Shown piece by piece: positions 5,198 through 12,505 of a stretch of 13,996 bases of DNA. Below the pieces are notes generated by a model. It worked only from the letters and a program-made list of their open reading frames with translations, made no database searches and was not told the DNA's origin. Numbering within the stretch: the stretch's first letter is position 1; every line of letters begins with the position of its first letter. The DNA is from CAYNEL01 sp964396225 (lineage in GTDB: Bacteria; Patescibacteriota; Minisyncoccia; Moranbacterales; UBA1568). The position numbers were made by a program, and so were the translations under genes. The stretch lies in assembly GCA_964396225.1 (NCBI GenBank), contig CAYNEL010000025.1:1-13996 (forward strand). The letters run 5' to 3'.

Positions 5198-6109
5198 ATG
5201 CGACGCAGCCTCTCCCATGCCGGCCTCACCTGGCTCGACATCAAGAAGCCGGACCAGAACGACATCTCCTTCCTCGAGGAGCAGTTCAACATCCACCCCC
5301 TCGTCATCGAGGAGTTCACCACGCCCACCTACCAGCCCAAGGCGGTGTTTTTCGAGAACTGCCTCTACCTCTCGATCCACATCCCGCTCTTCAACGTCGA
5401 GGAACGCACCACCTACTCGGGCGAAGTGGACATCATCCTCACCCAGGACCACGTCATCACCGGCCACTGGGACCAGATCTGGCAGCTGGAAAAGTTCTTC
5501 ACCGACCTCGAGGGAAGCCCGGGGCGGCGGCGCCTCCATCTCTCTGACTCCCCCGCCCACCTCGTCCACCAGATCCTGGAAATCCTCCTGAACTCGTGCT
5601 TCCCCCGCCTGGAACACATCGCCAAACGTCTCGACTGGATCGAGGAGCAGGTCTTCGCCGGCCGGGAAAAAGAGATGGTCCGGGAAATCTCGGTGGTCAA
5701 GCGCGACATCCTCAATTTCCGCCGGGCGCTCAAGCCCTCACGGGCCATCATCGAGTCCGTCATCCAAAAACCTACCAATCTGGTGCCCGACGCGGTCAAG
5801 ACATACTTCCAGGACTTGGTCGGCACCAACATCCGGCTCTGGAACATCCTCGAGAACAACAAGGAGATCATCGAGTCGCTCGAGGACACGAACAACTCCC
5901 TCCTCTCCAACAAGCTCGACCAGACGATGAAAGTGCTCACCCTCTTCTCGGCCATACTCCTCCCCCTCACCGTCTACTCAAACATTCTGGCCATGAGCGC
6001 CTCGATCCCCTTCGGTTCGAACCCCAACGCCTTCTGGATCCATATGTCCATCATGGTGGCTATCTCGCTCGTCACCGTCACCGTCTTCCGGAGAAAAGGC
6101 TGGTTCTGA
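5198..6109 (+). CDS. CorA-family transporter lacking the GMN motif (303 aa)
   Basis: CorA proteins form pentameric divalent-cation channels: a large cytosolic N-terminal domain, a long stalk helix and two C-terminal membrane helices. All are present: the N-terminal alpha/beta part (TWLDIKKP, then FNIHPLVIEEF), a long helical stalk (about 160-240), TM1 (about 246-264, with LLPLT), a loop, TM2 (about 282-297) and the basic end RRKGWF. The loop is atypical. Where CorA has GMN six residues after LPLT, this protein has AMS (265-267), and the usual acidic MPEL-like loop is replaced by a neutral one (ASIPFGSNPNAFW). Mg2+ transport is therefore uncertain; a changed ion selectivity or a ZntB-like role is possible. 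Start ATG 5198 is chosen because upstream residues are not family-like. Purine-rich sequence exists about 18-26 nt upstream, too far for an SD. Confidence 0.9.
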   Translation: MRRSLSHAGLTWLDIKKPDQNDISFLEEQFNIHPLVIEEFTTPTYQPKAVFFENCLYLSIHIPLFNVEERTTYSGEVDIILTQDHVITGHWDQIWQLEKFFTDLEGSPGRRRLHLSDSPAHLVHQILEILLNSCFPRLEHIAKRLDWIEEQVFAGREKEMVREISVVKRDILNFRRALKPSRAIIESVIQKPTNLVPDAVKTYFQDLVGTNIRLWNILENNKEIIESLEDTNNSLLSNKLDQTMKVLTLFSAILLPLTVYSNILAMSASIPFGSNPNAFWIHMSIMVAISLVTVTVFRRKGWF

Positions 6110-6135
6110 GATCCTGCCGCTGCGCCGACCATTGG

Positions 6136-6172
6136 AAAAGGCGTCCCGAAAAAAGGACGCCTTCTGTTTTTT
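6136..6172 (+). terminator. Intrinsic terminator of the CorA-family gene, weakly bidirectional
   Basis: A perfect 9-bp stem AAGGCGTCC/GGACGCCTT (6138-6146/6155-6163) with an A-rich loop is followed by CTGTTTTTT on plus. On minus it is followed by only four Ts, and may also serve the gene ending at 6180. Confidence 0.88.
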
Positions 6173-6179
6173 GGCACAC

Positions 6180-6674
6180 TTACGGTCCGGTACGTTGCCT
6201 GATGAGCTGGACGATCGAATCAGCGACTTCGCGGACGCACTCGTCGTGCCCGCGCTCGCACTCGCCGAGGAACTCCTCTTTTTCTCCAGCAAAGGCGCAA
6301 CTGGCGCGGACCACCTGCGGCCCGTCCGGCACAGTATCCGACACCGCGTCCAGCCGGACGACACAGCCATTCCGTCCTCCCGCCGCACCAGACGGAGCGG
6401 AGAGACGCGCCCACATCTCAGCGTTGATGGTGTGGTAGCCGGGCTGCTCCAGGAAATACCGCTCGAGCATCCCGGCCAACTTCCGGTCGCGTTCGGCGTG
6501 TTCCGCGGACGGCTTGGCCAGGATAGCCACCGGTATGCCGGAGGCCTCGGCCGTGTCGGGCGAGCGGAGATAGAGCATCCCCTTCTCTTCGGACTGCTGC
6601 CGGACGGCTTCGCCGGCGGCGGTGACGAGCCCCCAGGACAAGAGCAACAGGCGGGGCCACAGATGAGAGTCCAT
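6180..6674 (-). CDS. Putative secreted protein of unknown function (164 aa)
   Basis: I do not recognise the family. The N-terminus MDSHLWPRLLLLSWGLVTAAGEA has a short polar start, a hydrophobic core (about 9-20) and small residues near 19-23, which fits a signal peptide. There is no lipobox cysteine. The rest is soluble, with four cysteines in the C-terminal half (including CERGHDEC), possibly forming disulfides outside the cell. The start at 6674 is set by GAGGAGG 4 nt upstream; an in-frame ATG at 6725 lies before the likely promoter and is rejected. It follows another exported-type unknown gene on the same strand, but a terminator stands between them. Confidence 0.72.
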   Translation of the reverse strand: MDSHLWPRLLLLSWGLVTAAGEAVRQQSEEKGMLYLRSPDTAEASGIPVAILAKPSAEHAERDRKLAGMLERYFLEQPGYHTINAEMWARLSAPSGAAGGRNGCVVRLDAVSDTVPDGPQVVRASCAFAGEKEEFLGECERGHDECVREVADSIVQLIRQRTGP

Positions 6675-6713
6675 GTATCCTCCTCGTGATATTAAGGAAC
6701 TGGTCTTGCCTCC

Positions 6714-6722
6714 CCTATAGCA
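6714..6722 (-). promoter_or_regulatory. Possible extended -10 promoter of the 164-aa gene
   Basis: On the minus strand TGCTATAGG has an extended -10 form; the -35 region falls in the T-rich tail of the upstream terminator and is poor. The predicted leader is about 33 nt. Confidence 0.4.
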
Positions 6723-6733
6723 CACGCGGCAGG

Positions 6734-6771
6734 AAAAGAAAAACCGGCCCCCCTGCGTGAGGGTGAGCCGG
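6734..6771 (-). terminator. Intrinsic terminator of the 245-aa membrane-anchored gene
   Basis: A CCGGC/GCCGG stem (6771-6744) with extra inner CCCT/AGGG pairing is followed on minus by TTTTTCTTTT. It starts about 23 nt after the stop at 6795. Confidence 0.8.
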
Positions 6772-6794
6772 CACTGTCCGAAAGGGCGGACCGT

Positions 6795-7532
6795 TCACTG
6801 GCCGGCCAAGGACGGATCGATGATCCTGGTCCGGAAAGCCGCTTCGACGGCGCGGGCGAGATAGAGTTCACGTTCCCGCGTATCACCGAAGGCAAGCTCG
6901 GTCGATCGGCCCGACCGCTGGTGAGCCGCGCGGCAGGAAAGGGTGGTCATGGTGGCTTCCGAAAACACAAGCGTCGGAGCCATCGGCGGTCCCGTCGGTT
7001 CCTCCCGCTCTCCCTCTCCTTCCTCGAGAAGTGGGCCGACTTTCAGATGGGTGTCGGACACCAATCGGGCCAGCGCGTCGAGGTCCATCGCGTCTTTCAC
7101 ATGGTTCTCGAGCACGATGACGCAGTCGACCAAGGGGCGGGTCGCCACGAGTTTCTCCCACTGGGCGAGGCCGATACGTTGGAGCGGCTCCTTGACCACG
7201 ACGAAAGGCCATTCGTCCCGCACGACGGTCCCGCTCCCGAAATATTCCTCGAGACGCCGGAGGCGGGTGAGGGTTTCCTCCGTCGGCCGCTTCGTATTCG
7301 AGGCGAACACGGCCAGCAGCCGGCCGTCGTTGGTGCGGAAAAAAGCCCCTGTCCCTGTGCCGGCCTGCGCCGCCGGGACGCCTCCCCAGAGTGACATGGT
7401 CCGCGCCGGAGCGATGTCACGAAACTGGAACACGACCGGACCAAAAAACGCGAACAAGAGCAAAACGGCGCACGTGAGGGACAACGTCAGGATGGTTCTG
7501 GACGTGATTCCGAAAGGCGATGGGCGAGACAT
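6795..7532 (-). CDS. Putative membrane-anchored protein of unknown function (245 aa)
   Basis: I do not recognise the family. Residues about 13-36 form one strong hydrophobic helix after a short basic N-terminus (MSRPSPFGITSR), so this is a signal anchor or uncleaved signal peptide with most of the protein outside. A possible cleavage-like region (PAAQAG) occurs near 53-58. The rest is mixed alpha/beta with no motif I can name, and an acidic stretch EEGEGEREE sits near 170-178. The start at 7532 is supported by AAGGGGGG about 8 nt upstream. A promoter at 7627-7599 and a terminator after 6795 make it monocistronic. Confidence 0.72.
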   Translation of the reverse strand: MSRPSPFGITSRTILTLSLTCAVLLLFAFFGPVVFQFRDIAPARTMSLWGGVPAAQAGTGTGAFFRTNDGRLLAVFASNTKRPTEETLTRLRRLEEYFGSGTVVRDEWPFVVVKEPLQRIGLAQWEKLVATRPLVDCVIVLENHVKDAMDLDALARLVSDTHLKVGPLLEEGEGEREEPTGPPMAPTLVFSEATMTTLSCRAAHQRSGRSTELAFGDTRERELYLARAVEAAFRTRIIDPSLAGQ

Positions 7533-7577
7533 GATGGCACCCCCCTTCTGTCAAAGAACGAGACACGGTCTGCCTTG

Positions 7578-7592
7578 AGCCGGAGTCCGGCT
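7578..7592 (-). other. Perfect small hairpin in the leader of the 245-aa gene
   Basis: AGCCGG-AGT-CCGGCT is a 6-bp stem with a 3-nt loop, within the first 20 transcribed bases after the predicted promoter. It could stabilise the 5' end of the mRNA. It has no T-tract, so it is not a terminator. Confidence 0.4.
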
Positions 7593-7598
7593 ATTTCC

Positions 7599-7627
7599 GT
7601 TGTACTCCTCCTCGGGGCGCCGGTCAA
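7599..7627 (-). promoter_or_regulatory. Promoter of the 245-aa membrane-anchored gene
   Basis: The -35 box TTGACC (7627-7622), a 17-bp spacer and the -10 box TACAAC (7604-7599) are present. The predicted leader is about 60 nt. It is divergent from cysS. Confidence 0.6.
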
Positions 7628-7681
7628 AACGGAAGTCCTGCCTCGCCTCAGGCTGGGTTGGGCGTTTGGCCCAGGAACCGT

Positions 7682-7687
7682 TATGAT
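7682..7687 (+). promoter_or_regulatory. Probable -10 box of cysS
   Basis: TATGAT lies 27 nt before the cysS ATG, which would give a leader of about 20 nt without an SD. The nearest -35-like hexamer (TTGGCC, 7656-7661) is 20 bp away, so the promoter is weak by sequence. Confidence 0.4.
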
Positions 7688-7713
7688 ACAGGGGTACGTC
7701 CTATCCCCTCCCT

Positions 7714-9126
7714 ATGCTCGCCCTCTACAACACCCTGACCAAGGGAAAGCAGGCTTTCGAGCCTCTGCACTCCGGCAAAGCCGGGATATACACCTGCGGC
7801 CCCACCGTCTATGGACGCATCCACATCGGCAACCTGCGCGCCTACCTCATGGCCGACCTCCTGCGCCGCGTCCTCGAACACGGAGGCTACGAAGTGCGAC
7901 ATATCAAGAACATCACCGACGTCGGACACCTGACGGCCGACGACCTGGCCCAGGGAGACAGCGGCGAGGACAAGGTGGCCCGCCAGGCCGCCGCCGAAAA
8001 GAAGACCCCGGCCGAGATCGCCGCGTTCTACGAGACGTATTTCCACGAGGCCGAACGGCGGATGAACATCCTGCCCGCCCACTATTTCCCTCGCGCCACC
8101 GCCCATATCCCCCAGATGATCCGGATGATCGAAGCCTTGGTCACCTCCGGCCACGCCTATGAGAAGAGCGGCAATGTCTTTCTCGACGTCACCAGCTTCC
8201 CCGACTACGGTAAGCTCTCCGGCAACACGCTCGCCAACCTCAAAGTGGGCGCCCGTCTCGAGGAACACCCGGACAAACGCCATCCGTGGGACTTCGCCCT
8301 CTGGCTGAAGGCGCCGGAGGGGCACCTCATGCGTTGGCCCTCGCCGTGGAGCGAAGGCTACCCCGGCTGGCACATCGAGTGCAGCGCCATGTCTACCGAA
8401 TACCTGGGCGACTCTTTCGACCTCCACACCGGCGGCGAGGACAACATCTTCCCCCACCACGAGGCCGAGATCGTCCAGAGCGAGGGTGTCACGGGCAAGC
8501 CCTTTGTCCGCTACTGGATGCATACACGGCACCTCCTCGTGGACGGGGTCAAGATGTCCAAATCCAAAGGCAACCTGTACGTCCTGGAGGACGTGGTCGG
8601 GCGCGATTACTCGCCCATGGACCTGCGCTTCCTCTTCCTCCTCTCGCACTACCGCTCACAGATGAACTTCACCTGGGCTACCCTCGACCAGGCCCGCGCC
8701 AACTGGACCGCGCTGAAGAATTTCCGCGAGCGTCTGACCGAATACGCTGGAAGCGGGGGTGAATCGCTCAACCCGTCCGGTTTCCTGGAGAAATTCACCG
8801 CCGCTCTCGACGACGACCTCAACACCCCGGAGGCGGTGACTCTCCTCCTCGACCTCGCCAATCGGGGCAACGCCCTCATGGACCGGGAGGCACTGGCCGG
8901 GCGGGACGACGTCCTGGCCGCTTTGGACGAGGCCGCCTCGCTCCTCGGCCTCCTCTGGGAAGAAAAGAAGGAGCTCCCGCCCGCCGTCCTGGAACTGGCC
9001 CGGGCCAGGGATGCCGCCCGTTCAGCCAAGGATTTCGCGGAGGCCGACCGCCTGCGCGAAGCCATAGAAAACGCGGGGTTCCTCGTTGAGGATACCCCGC
9101 GGGGGACGAAACTGCGCCCGGTTTAG
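7714..9126 (+). CDS. cysS: Cysteinyl-tRNA synthetase (470 aa)
   Basis: Class I synthetase that charges tRNA-Cys in the cytosol. The catalytic signatures are intact: TCGPTVYGRIHIGN (27-40, the HIGH motif as HIGN) and KMSKS (279-283). The catalytic zinc ligands align as Cys28, Cys222, His247 and Glu251, and WHIECSAM and HTGGEDNIFPHHEAE surround them. The C-terminal helical anticodon-binding part ends with the family-typical LVEDTPRGTKLRPV. Length is normal. The start gives the expected MLALYNTLTK; the preceding sequence is pyrimidine-rich with no SD. Its last bases overlap the stop codon of a small convergent ORF, and a minus-strand terminator is embedded in its 3' coding sequence (9067-9101). 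Confidence 0.98.
   Translation: MLALYNTLTKGKQAFEPLHSGKAGIYTCGPTVYGRIHIGNLRAYLMADLLRRVLEHGGYEVRHIKNITDVGHLTADDLAQGDSGEDKVARQAAAEKKTPAEIAAFYETYFHEAERRMNILPAHYFPRATAHIPQMIRMIEALVTSGHAYEKSGNVFLDVTSFPDYGKLSGNTLANLKVGARLEEHPDKRHPWDFALWLKAPEGHLMRWPSPWSEGYPGWHIECSAMSTEYLGDSFDLHTGGEDNIFPHHEAEIVQSEGVTGKPFVRYWMHTRHLLVDGVKMSKSKGNLYVLEDVVGRDYSPMDLRFLFLLSHYRSQMNFTWATLDQARANWTALKNFRERLTEYAGSGGESLNPSGFLEKFTAALDDDLNTPEAVTLLLDLANRGNALMDREALAGRDDVLAALDEAASLLGLLWEEKKELPPAVLELARARDAARSAKDFAEADRLREAIENAGFLVEDTPRGTKLRPV
9067..9101 (-). terminator. Minus-strand intrinsic terminator inside the 3' end of cysS
   Basis: CGCGGGGT/ACCCCGCG (9101-9072) encloses a second stem CCTC/GAGG with a 3-nt loop. On minus it is followed by TTTTC; on plus it has no T-run. 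It lies 22 nt beyond the stop of the convergent 66-aa ORF, the usual distance here, although it is within cysS codons. Confidence 0.6.
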
Positions 9127-9323
9127 TCGTGGCTCGGCTTGCGATTATCGATACCGTTCCGCCGTATCAGGCGGGCCCTGCGCCGATGATGGTCGGCGAC
9201 ATGGCTCAGTGGCGTGCGATGAGACAGCTGCTGGTTGGGGTAATCCGCGTCGTTGCGCCGGGCTACTCCCCACCAAAGACGGCCGGAAACAAACAAACCC
9301 AAAATAGTGTTTGGGGAGAACAT
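9123..9323 (-). CDS. Small basic protein of unknown function, convergent with cysS (66 aa)
   Basis: I do not recognise it. The ATG at 9323 has a near-perfect SD (AGGAGGT) 4-5 nt upstream, one of the best in the window. The TAA stop (9125-9123) overlaps the cysS TAG, and an intrinsic terminator follows inside cysS. The protein begins with a hydrophobic stretch (TILGLFVSGRLWWGV, about 6-20) and then becomes rich in Arg, His and Asn, with an HHRRRARLIRR run (45-55). It could be a small membrane-associated or nucleic-acid-binding peptide. Evidence for a gene is the SD plus the terminator; no convincing promoter is seen, and the frame is short enough to arise by chance in GC-rich DNA. Confidence 0.5.
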   Translation of the reverse strand: MFSPNTILGLFVSGRLWWGVARRNDADYPNQQLSHRTPLSHVADHHRRRARLIRRNGIDNRKPSHD

Positions 9324-9430
9324 CGTGACCTCCTCTCGGGTCGTGGAACGGGAAACCAAAGGGTCAAACGATATGTTCAGGAAACCAGATTCCGCCCTGC
9401 GAGTCAAGGCTCGTCCCCGCTCCTCTTCCT

Positions 9431-9439
9431 TGGTATAAT
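9431..9439 (+). promoter_or_regulatory. Extended -10 promoter of dnaB
   Basis: TGGTATAAT is a perfect -10 box with an extended TG element; the -35 region is poor. Transcription would start near 9446, giving a leader of about 22 nt. The ATG at 9438 overlaps this box, which is one reason to place the dnaB start at 9468. From 9324 to here I see nothing else beyond the upstream region of the 66-aa ORF. Confidence 0.7.
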
Positions 9440-9467
9440 GACCGGTACCGCCATTGCCCGTGACCCT

Positions 9468-10853
9468 ATGCCCCAGACCTCCTCCGAACTCCTCCGTGTC
9501 CCGCCCCACAGCCTCGAGGCCGAGCAGTCGGTCTTGGGCTCGCTCATGCTCGACAAGGACGCCGTCATCAAGGTGGCCGACCTGATCAAGCCGGGAGATT
9601 TCTACAAGGACGCGCACAACCAGATCTACGAGACGATGCTCGAGCTCTACGAGAAGCGCGAACCGATCGACGTCCTGTCGCTCGGCAACCGCCTCGAGGA
9701 GAAGGCGCAACTCGACCAGGTGGGCGGGGCCGGCTACCTGGCCTCACTAGTGAACGCCGTCCCTTCGGCTGGCAATGTGGCCCACTACGCCCGCCTCGTC
9801 CAGCGCAAGGCCACACTGCGCCGCCTCATCGCAGCCGGTACCGAGATCACCGAGATGGGCTACGACGAGAGCGAGGAGCTGGATGCCCTCCTGGACGAGG
9901 CCGAACAGCGCATCTTCAAGGTCTCCCAGAAATACATCAAGCAGGACTTCGTCCCCATCCGTTCCATCCTCGAGAACGCCTTCGAACGTATCGACGAGCT
10001 TCACAAGAGCGACGGCCGGATGCGCGGCGTACCCACCCACTACCCCGACCTCGACCAGATCCTGGCCGGCCTCCAGAAATCCGACCTGGTCATCCTGGCC
10101 GCCCGGCCCTCCATCGGAAAGACCACCTTCGCCCTCGACCTGGCCCGCCACATCGGGGTCAAGTCCCGCGTCCCGGTGGGGATCTTCTCGCTCGAAATGG
10201 GGTCCGATCAGCTGGTGGACCGCATGATCGCGGCGCAGGCCAACGTGGATCTGTGGAAACTCCGCACCGGCAAGCTCCAGTCCGGCGACTTCGCCCTGAT
10301 CGGCGAAGCCATCGGCACCCTTTCGGAGGCGCCCATCTATATCGACGACACCGGCTCGGTCAACATCATGGAGATGCGCACCATGGCGAGACGCCTCCAG
10401 GCCGAGCACAACCTAGGCCTCATCATCATCGACTACCTCCAGCTCATGGAAGGCCGGGCCCGGCGGGAGGAAAGCCGCGTCCAGGAGATTTCGGAGATCT
10501 CCCGCGGTTTGAAACAGCTCGCCCGCGAGCTGAACATCCCCATTCTCGCCCTCTCCCAGCTCTCCCGTGCGGTCGAATCCCGAACCGACCAGGTGCCCAA
10601 GCTCTCCGACCTTCGCGAGTCCGGTTCCATCGAGCAGGACGCCGACGTGGTGCTCTTCCTCTACCGCGAGGACCGGGTCAAGCCGGACACACCCAACAAG
10701 AACATCGTCGAGATCCACATCGCCAAGCACCGCAACGGCCCCATCGGCAAAGTCTCCCTCTTTTTCCAGGAGAGCTCCACTACTTTCCGTTCCCTGGAGC
10801 GTGTCCACGACGCGGCCGAGGCCTCCGTCCCCTCCGGCCCGCCCACGTTCTAA
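9468..10853 (+). CDS. dnaB: Replicative DNA helicase DnaB (461 aa)
   Basis: Hexameric 5'-3' helicase that unwinds DNA at the replication fork and recruits primase. The N-terminal domain starts with VPPHSLEAEQSVLGSLMLD (11-29). The RecA-like C-terminal domain has Walker A ARPSIGKTT (212-220), the catalytic Glu in FSLEM (E243), Walker B LIIIDYLQLM (318-327), LSQLSRAVESR (362-372) and KHRNGPIG (420-427, arginine-finger region). Length is normal and there is no intein. Start ATG 9468 gives the canonical N-terminus; the frame is open for 113 more codons upstream, but those are not family-like and precede the promoter. There is no SD. recR follows after 91 nt without an obvious terminator, so read-through is likely. 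Confidence 0.98.
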   Translation: MPQTSSELLRVPPHSLEAEQSVLGSLMLDKDAVIKVADLIKPGDFYKDAHNQIYETMLELYEKREPIDVLSLGNRLEEKAQLDQVGGAGYLASLVNAVPSAGNVAHYARLVQRKATLRRLIAAGTEITEMGYDESEELDALLDEAEQRIFKVSQKYIKQDFVPIRSILENAFERIDELHKSDGRMRGVPTHYPDLDQILAGLQKSDLVILAARPSIGKTTFALDLARHIGVKSRVPVGIFSLEMGSDQLVDRMIAAQANVDLWKLRTGKLQSGDFALIGEAIGTLSEAPIYIDDTGSVNIMEMRTMARRLQAEHNLGLIIIDYLQLMEGRARREESRVQEISEISRGLKQLARELNIPILALSQLSRAVESRTDQVPKLSDLRESGSIEQDADVVLFLYREDRVKPDTPNKNIVEIHIAKHRNGPIGKVSLFFQESSTTFRSLERVHDAAEASVPSGPPTF

Positions 10854-10944
10854 AGAAATCCCATTTCCCGGTTTTGAGCGTCGAAACACAAAGCGGTCTA
10901 GATTCGTCTGGAAATTCAAAAATTAAAAATTGGTCTTTCCAAGC

Positions 10945-11532
10945 ATGTATCCCAAACCCTTCCAGCGCCTCATCGAACACTTCTCGAGCCTCCCCTCGAT
11001 CGGGCCGCGCCTGGCCGAACGCCTCACTCTCCACCTCTTCCGGGAAAAGAAAGACAAGCTGGAGGATTTCGCCGAATCCCTCACCGCCCTCCGTGAGCTC
11101 CATCCCTGCGAGCGCTGCTTCCACATCGCCGAGAACCATCTCTGCGGCATCTGCCGGGATGAAGGACGGGACGGCTTGCTCCTCCTCGTGGTCGAGGAGC
11201 CTCTCGACATCATCGCTTTCGAACGCACGGGGCGGTTCCGCGGCCGCTACCATGTCCTGGGCGGCGTGATGAGCGGCGGCAAGGACACCGAGCACCTCCA
11301 CATCGGGGAGCTCCTCGACCGCGTGCCGCGCGAAGGGGTCAAGGAAGTCATCCTGGCCACCAACCTCACCACCGAAGGCGACTTCACCGCCCTCTACCTG
11401 AAGAAGAAGCTCGAGGGTACCGGTGCCTCGGTCTCTCGCCTGGCCCGCGGCCTCTCGACCGGCGGCGACATCGAGTACGCCGACGAGATGACTCTCTCGA
11501 GCGCCCTCGAGCGCCGGGAGAGGCTCTCCTGA
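10945..11532 (+). CDS. recR: Recombination mediator protein RecR (195 aa)
   Basis: Works with RecO (and RecF) to load RecA on single-stranded DNA during gap repair. The order of elements is canonical: an N-terminal helix-hairpin-helix (LPSIGPRLAERLTLH, 16-30), a C4 zinc finger (Cys55, 58, 67, 70), a Toprim domain beginning LLLLVVEEPLDIIAFERTG (78-96) with YHVLGG (102-107), and the C-terminal LARGLSTGGDIEYADEMTL. Length is typical (about 200 aa). ATG 10945 gives MYPKPFQRLIE, the family N-terminus; an in-frame TTG at 10930 is less likely. No SD is present, and no strong promoter is seen between dnaB and recR. Confidence 0.98.
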   Translation: MYPKPFQRLIEHFSSLPSIGPRLAERLTLHLFREKKDKLEDFAESLTALRELHPCERCFHIAENHLCGICRDEGRDGLLLLVVEEPLDIIAFERTGRFRGRYHVLGGVMSGGKDTEHLHIGELLDRVPREGVKEVILATNLTTEGDFTALYLKKKLEGTGASVSRLARGLSTGGDIEYADEMTLSSALERRERLS

Positions 11533-11533
11533 C

Positions 11534-11561
11534 TTGACCTTTGTCCGGGGTACAGTATAAC
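11534..11561 (+). promoter_or_regulatory. Promoter of the two-gene unit of unknowns
   Basis: The -35 box TTGACC (11534-11539), a 16-bp spacer and the -10 box TATAAC (11556-11561) begin right after the recR stop. The predicted leader is about 40 nt. Confidence 0.75.
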
Positions 11562-11608
11562 GGAAACAGGTTCTTTTCCATCCGACCCCAAGAAAGAAGG
11601 GAGGTCCT

Positions 11609-12031
11609 ATGCTCGTTTCCGCCCGGATTCGGGATCTGGCCACGGGCCAGGAATTCGAATATTCCGACGTTTTGGAAGTCAGCCAGAAACTGCGTGTCCA
11701 ATCGATCGACGTCGATTCGCTCATGAAATTCTGCCTGGAGCTCCTCTGCCTGGAATTCCATTTCTGCGGGCAGATCATGGGGCTCGACGACGCCGAAGAC
11801 GTCTTCATGGATGCACTCTGCATCCACTCGTCCTTGGGCGGCCGGAAAGCGGTCCCCTCGAACGCGGCGGTATCTTTCGACATCGAAGCCCTGCATCACG
11901 GACCAAAAGCCGGCGTCCTGCCCAAAGGGCCGCTGACCGTGCTGTATTCGATCGTCTGTTCGCTTGACGACGCGCCGGAACCACTGGTCCGGGCACAGTA
12001 CGCCCTGACCAGAGCCACCCCCATCCACTGA
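11609..12031 (+). CDS. Protein of unknown function, first of a pair (140 aa)
   Basis: I do not recognise the family. The start is fixed by GGGAGGT 4-5 nt before ATG 11609, about 40 nt after a good promoter. The protein is acidic to neutral, with no membrane segment or signal peptide, and appears to be a compact soluble alpha/beta domain. Visible stretches are IRDLATGQEFEY near the N-terminus, LMKFCLELLCLEFHFC (38-53) and QYALTRATP near the end. The following gene starts 18 nt later and shares the overall plan (IRxL..GQE start, QYxxT end), so the two may be distant paralogues. Confidence 0.78.
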   Translation: MLVSARIRDLATGQEFEYSDVLEVSQKLRVQSIDVDSLMKFCLELLCLEFHFCGQIMGLDDAEDVFMDALCIHSSLGGRKAVPSNAAVSFDIEALHHGPKAGVLPKGPLTVLYSIVCSLDDAPEPLVRAQYALTRATPIH

Positions 12032-12048
12032 CCAACACCGGAGGCGCC

Positions 12049-12486
12049 ATGTTACTGCACATCCGATGGCTCCAGGACGGACAGGAGACGGACAATCCGC
12101 TCCTGAAACCGACCACGAGACTCCTCACCCTTCTCAAGCCCATCCCGATCATTCCCACGCTTTCCATGATCGAGATACTTGGAAACAAAATGGCTCTGGA
12201 CTGGCATTACCAGCAGACGTGCGTCTGCCGTTGGACGGCGCCACGCGACATATGCATGCGTCACTGCATCTTGCCGAACACGCCGCTCCAAATCCGCACC
12301 GATCGCCCCGCTCTCGAAATCGTCATCACAGTCTACTCTGGCCATAGCCTGGATGATCGGGGTTTGGCAAAAACGGACGAATCAGGCGTCTTGTACGATG
12401 TTTTCGGAGCCGACCAGGCAACCAAGGCGGCGTTGCTTTCCGGCCAATACTCCATTACCACCGCCTTTGCTCCCGGCACATGCTAG
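12049..12486 (+). CDS. Protein of unknown function, second of a pair (145 aa)
   Basis: I do not recognise the family. ATG 12049 has GGAGG 4-5 nt upstream, and it follows the previous gene by 17 nt, so they form an operon ended by a strong terminator at 12506-12538. It has five cysteines (CVC at 58-60, two in CMRHC at about 69-73, and a C-terminal Cys), with no membrane segment. It shows faint similarity to its partner: IRWLQDGQE near the start, a hydrophobic and aromatic middle (MALDWHY), and GQYSITTAFAP near the end. Confidence 0.78.
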   Translation: MLLHIRWLQDGQETDNPLLKPTTRLLTLLKPIPIIPTLSMIEILGNKMALDWHYQQTCVCRWTAPRDICMRHCILPNTPLQIRTDRPALEIVITVYSGHSLDDRGLAKTDESGVLYDVFGADQATKAALLSGQYSITTAFAPGTC

Positions 12487-12505
12487 AGACAGCCGCCACT
12501 CCATC

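Noticed and set aside
4865..5617. Long minus-strand frame overlapping yidD and the CorA-family gene
   Set aside because: It is antisense to real genes in a different frame, with acidic low-complexity composition; yidD and CorA explain the sequence.
9072..9101. Hairpin taken as a plus-strand terminator of cysS
   Set aside because: No T-run follows on plus and it is upstream of the cysS stop; only the minus-strand reading has a T-run.
9129..9467. 113-codon N-terminal extension of DnaB
   Set aside because: The frame is open by chance; the residues are not DnaB-like, and a perfect extended -10 promoter lies at 9431-9439, after most of it.
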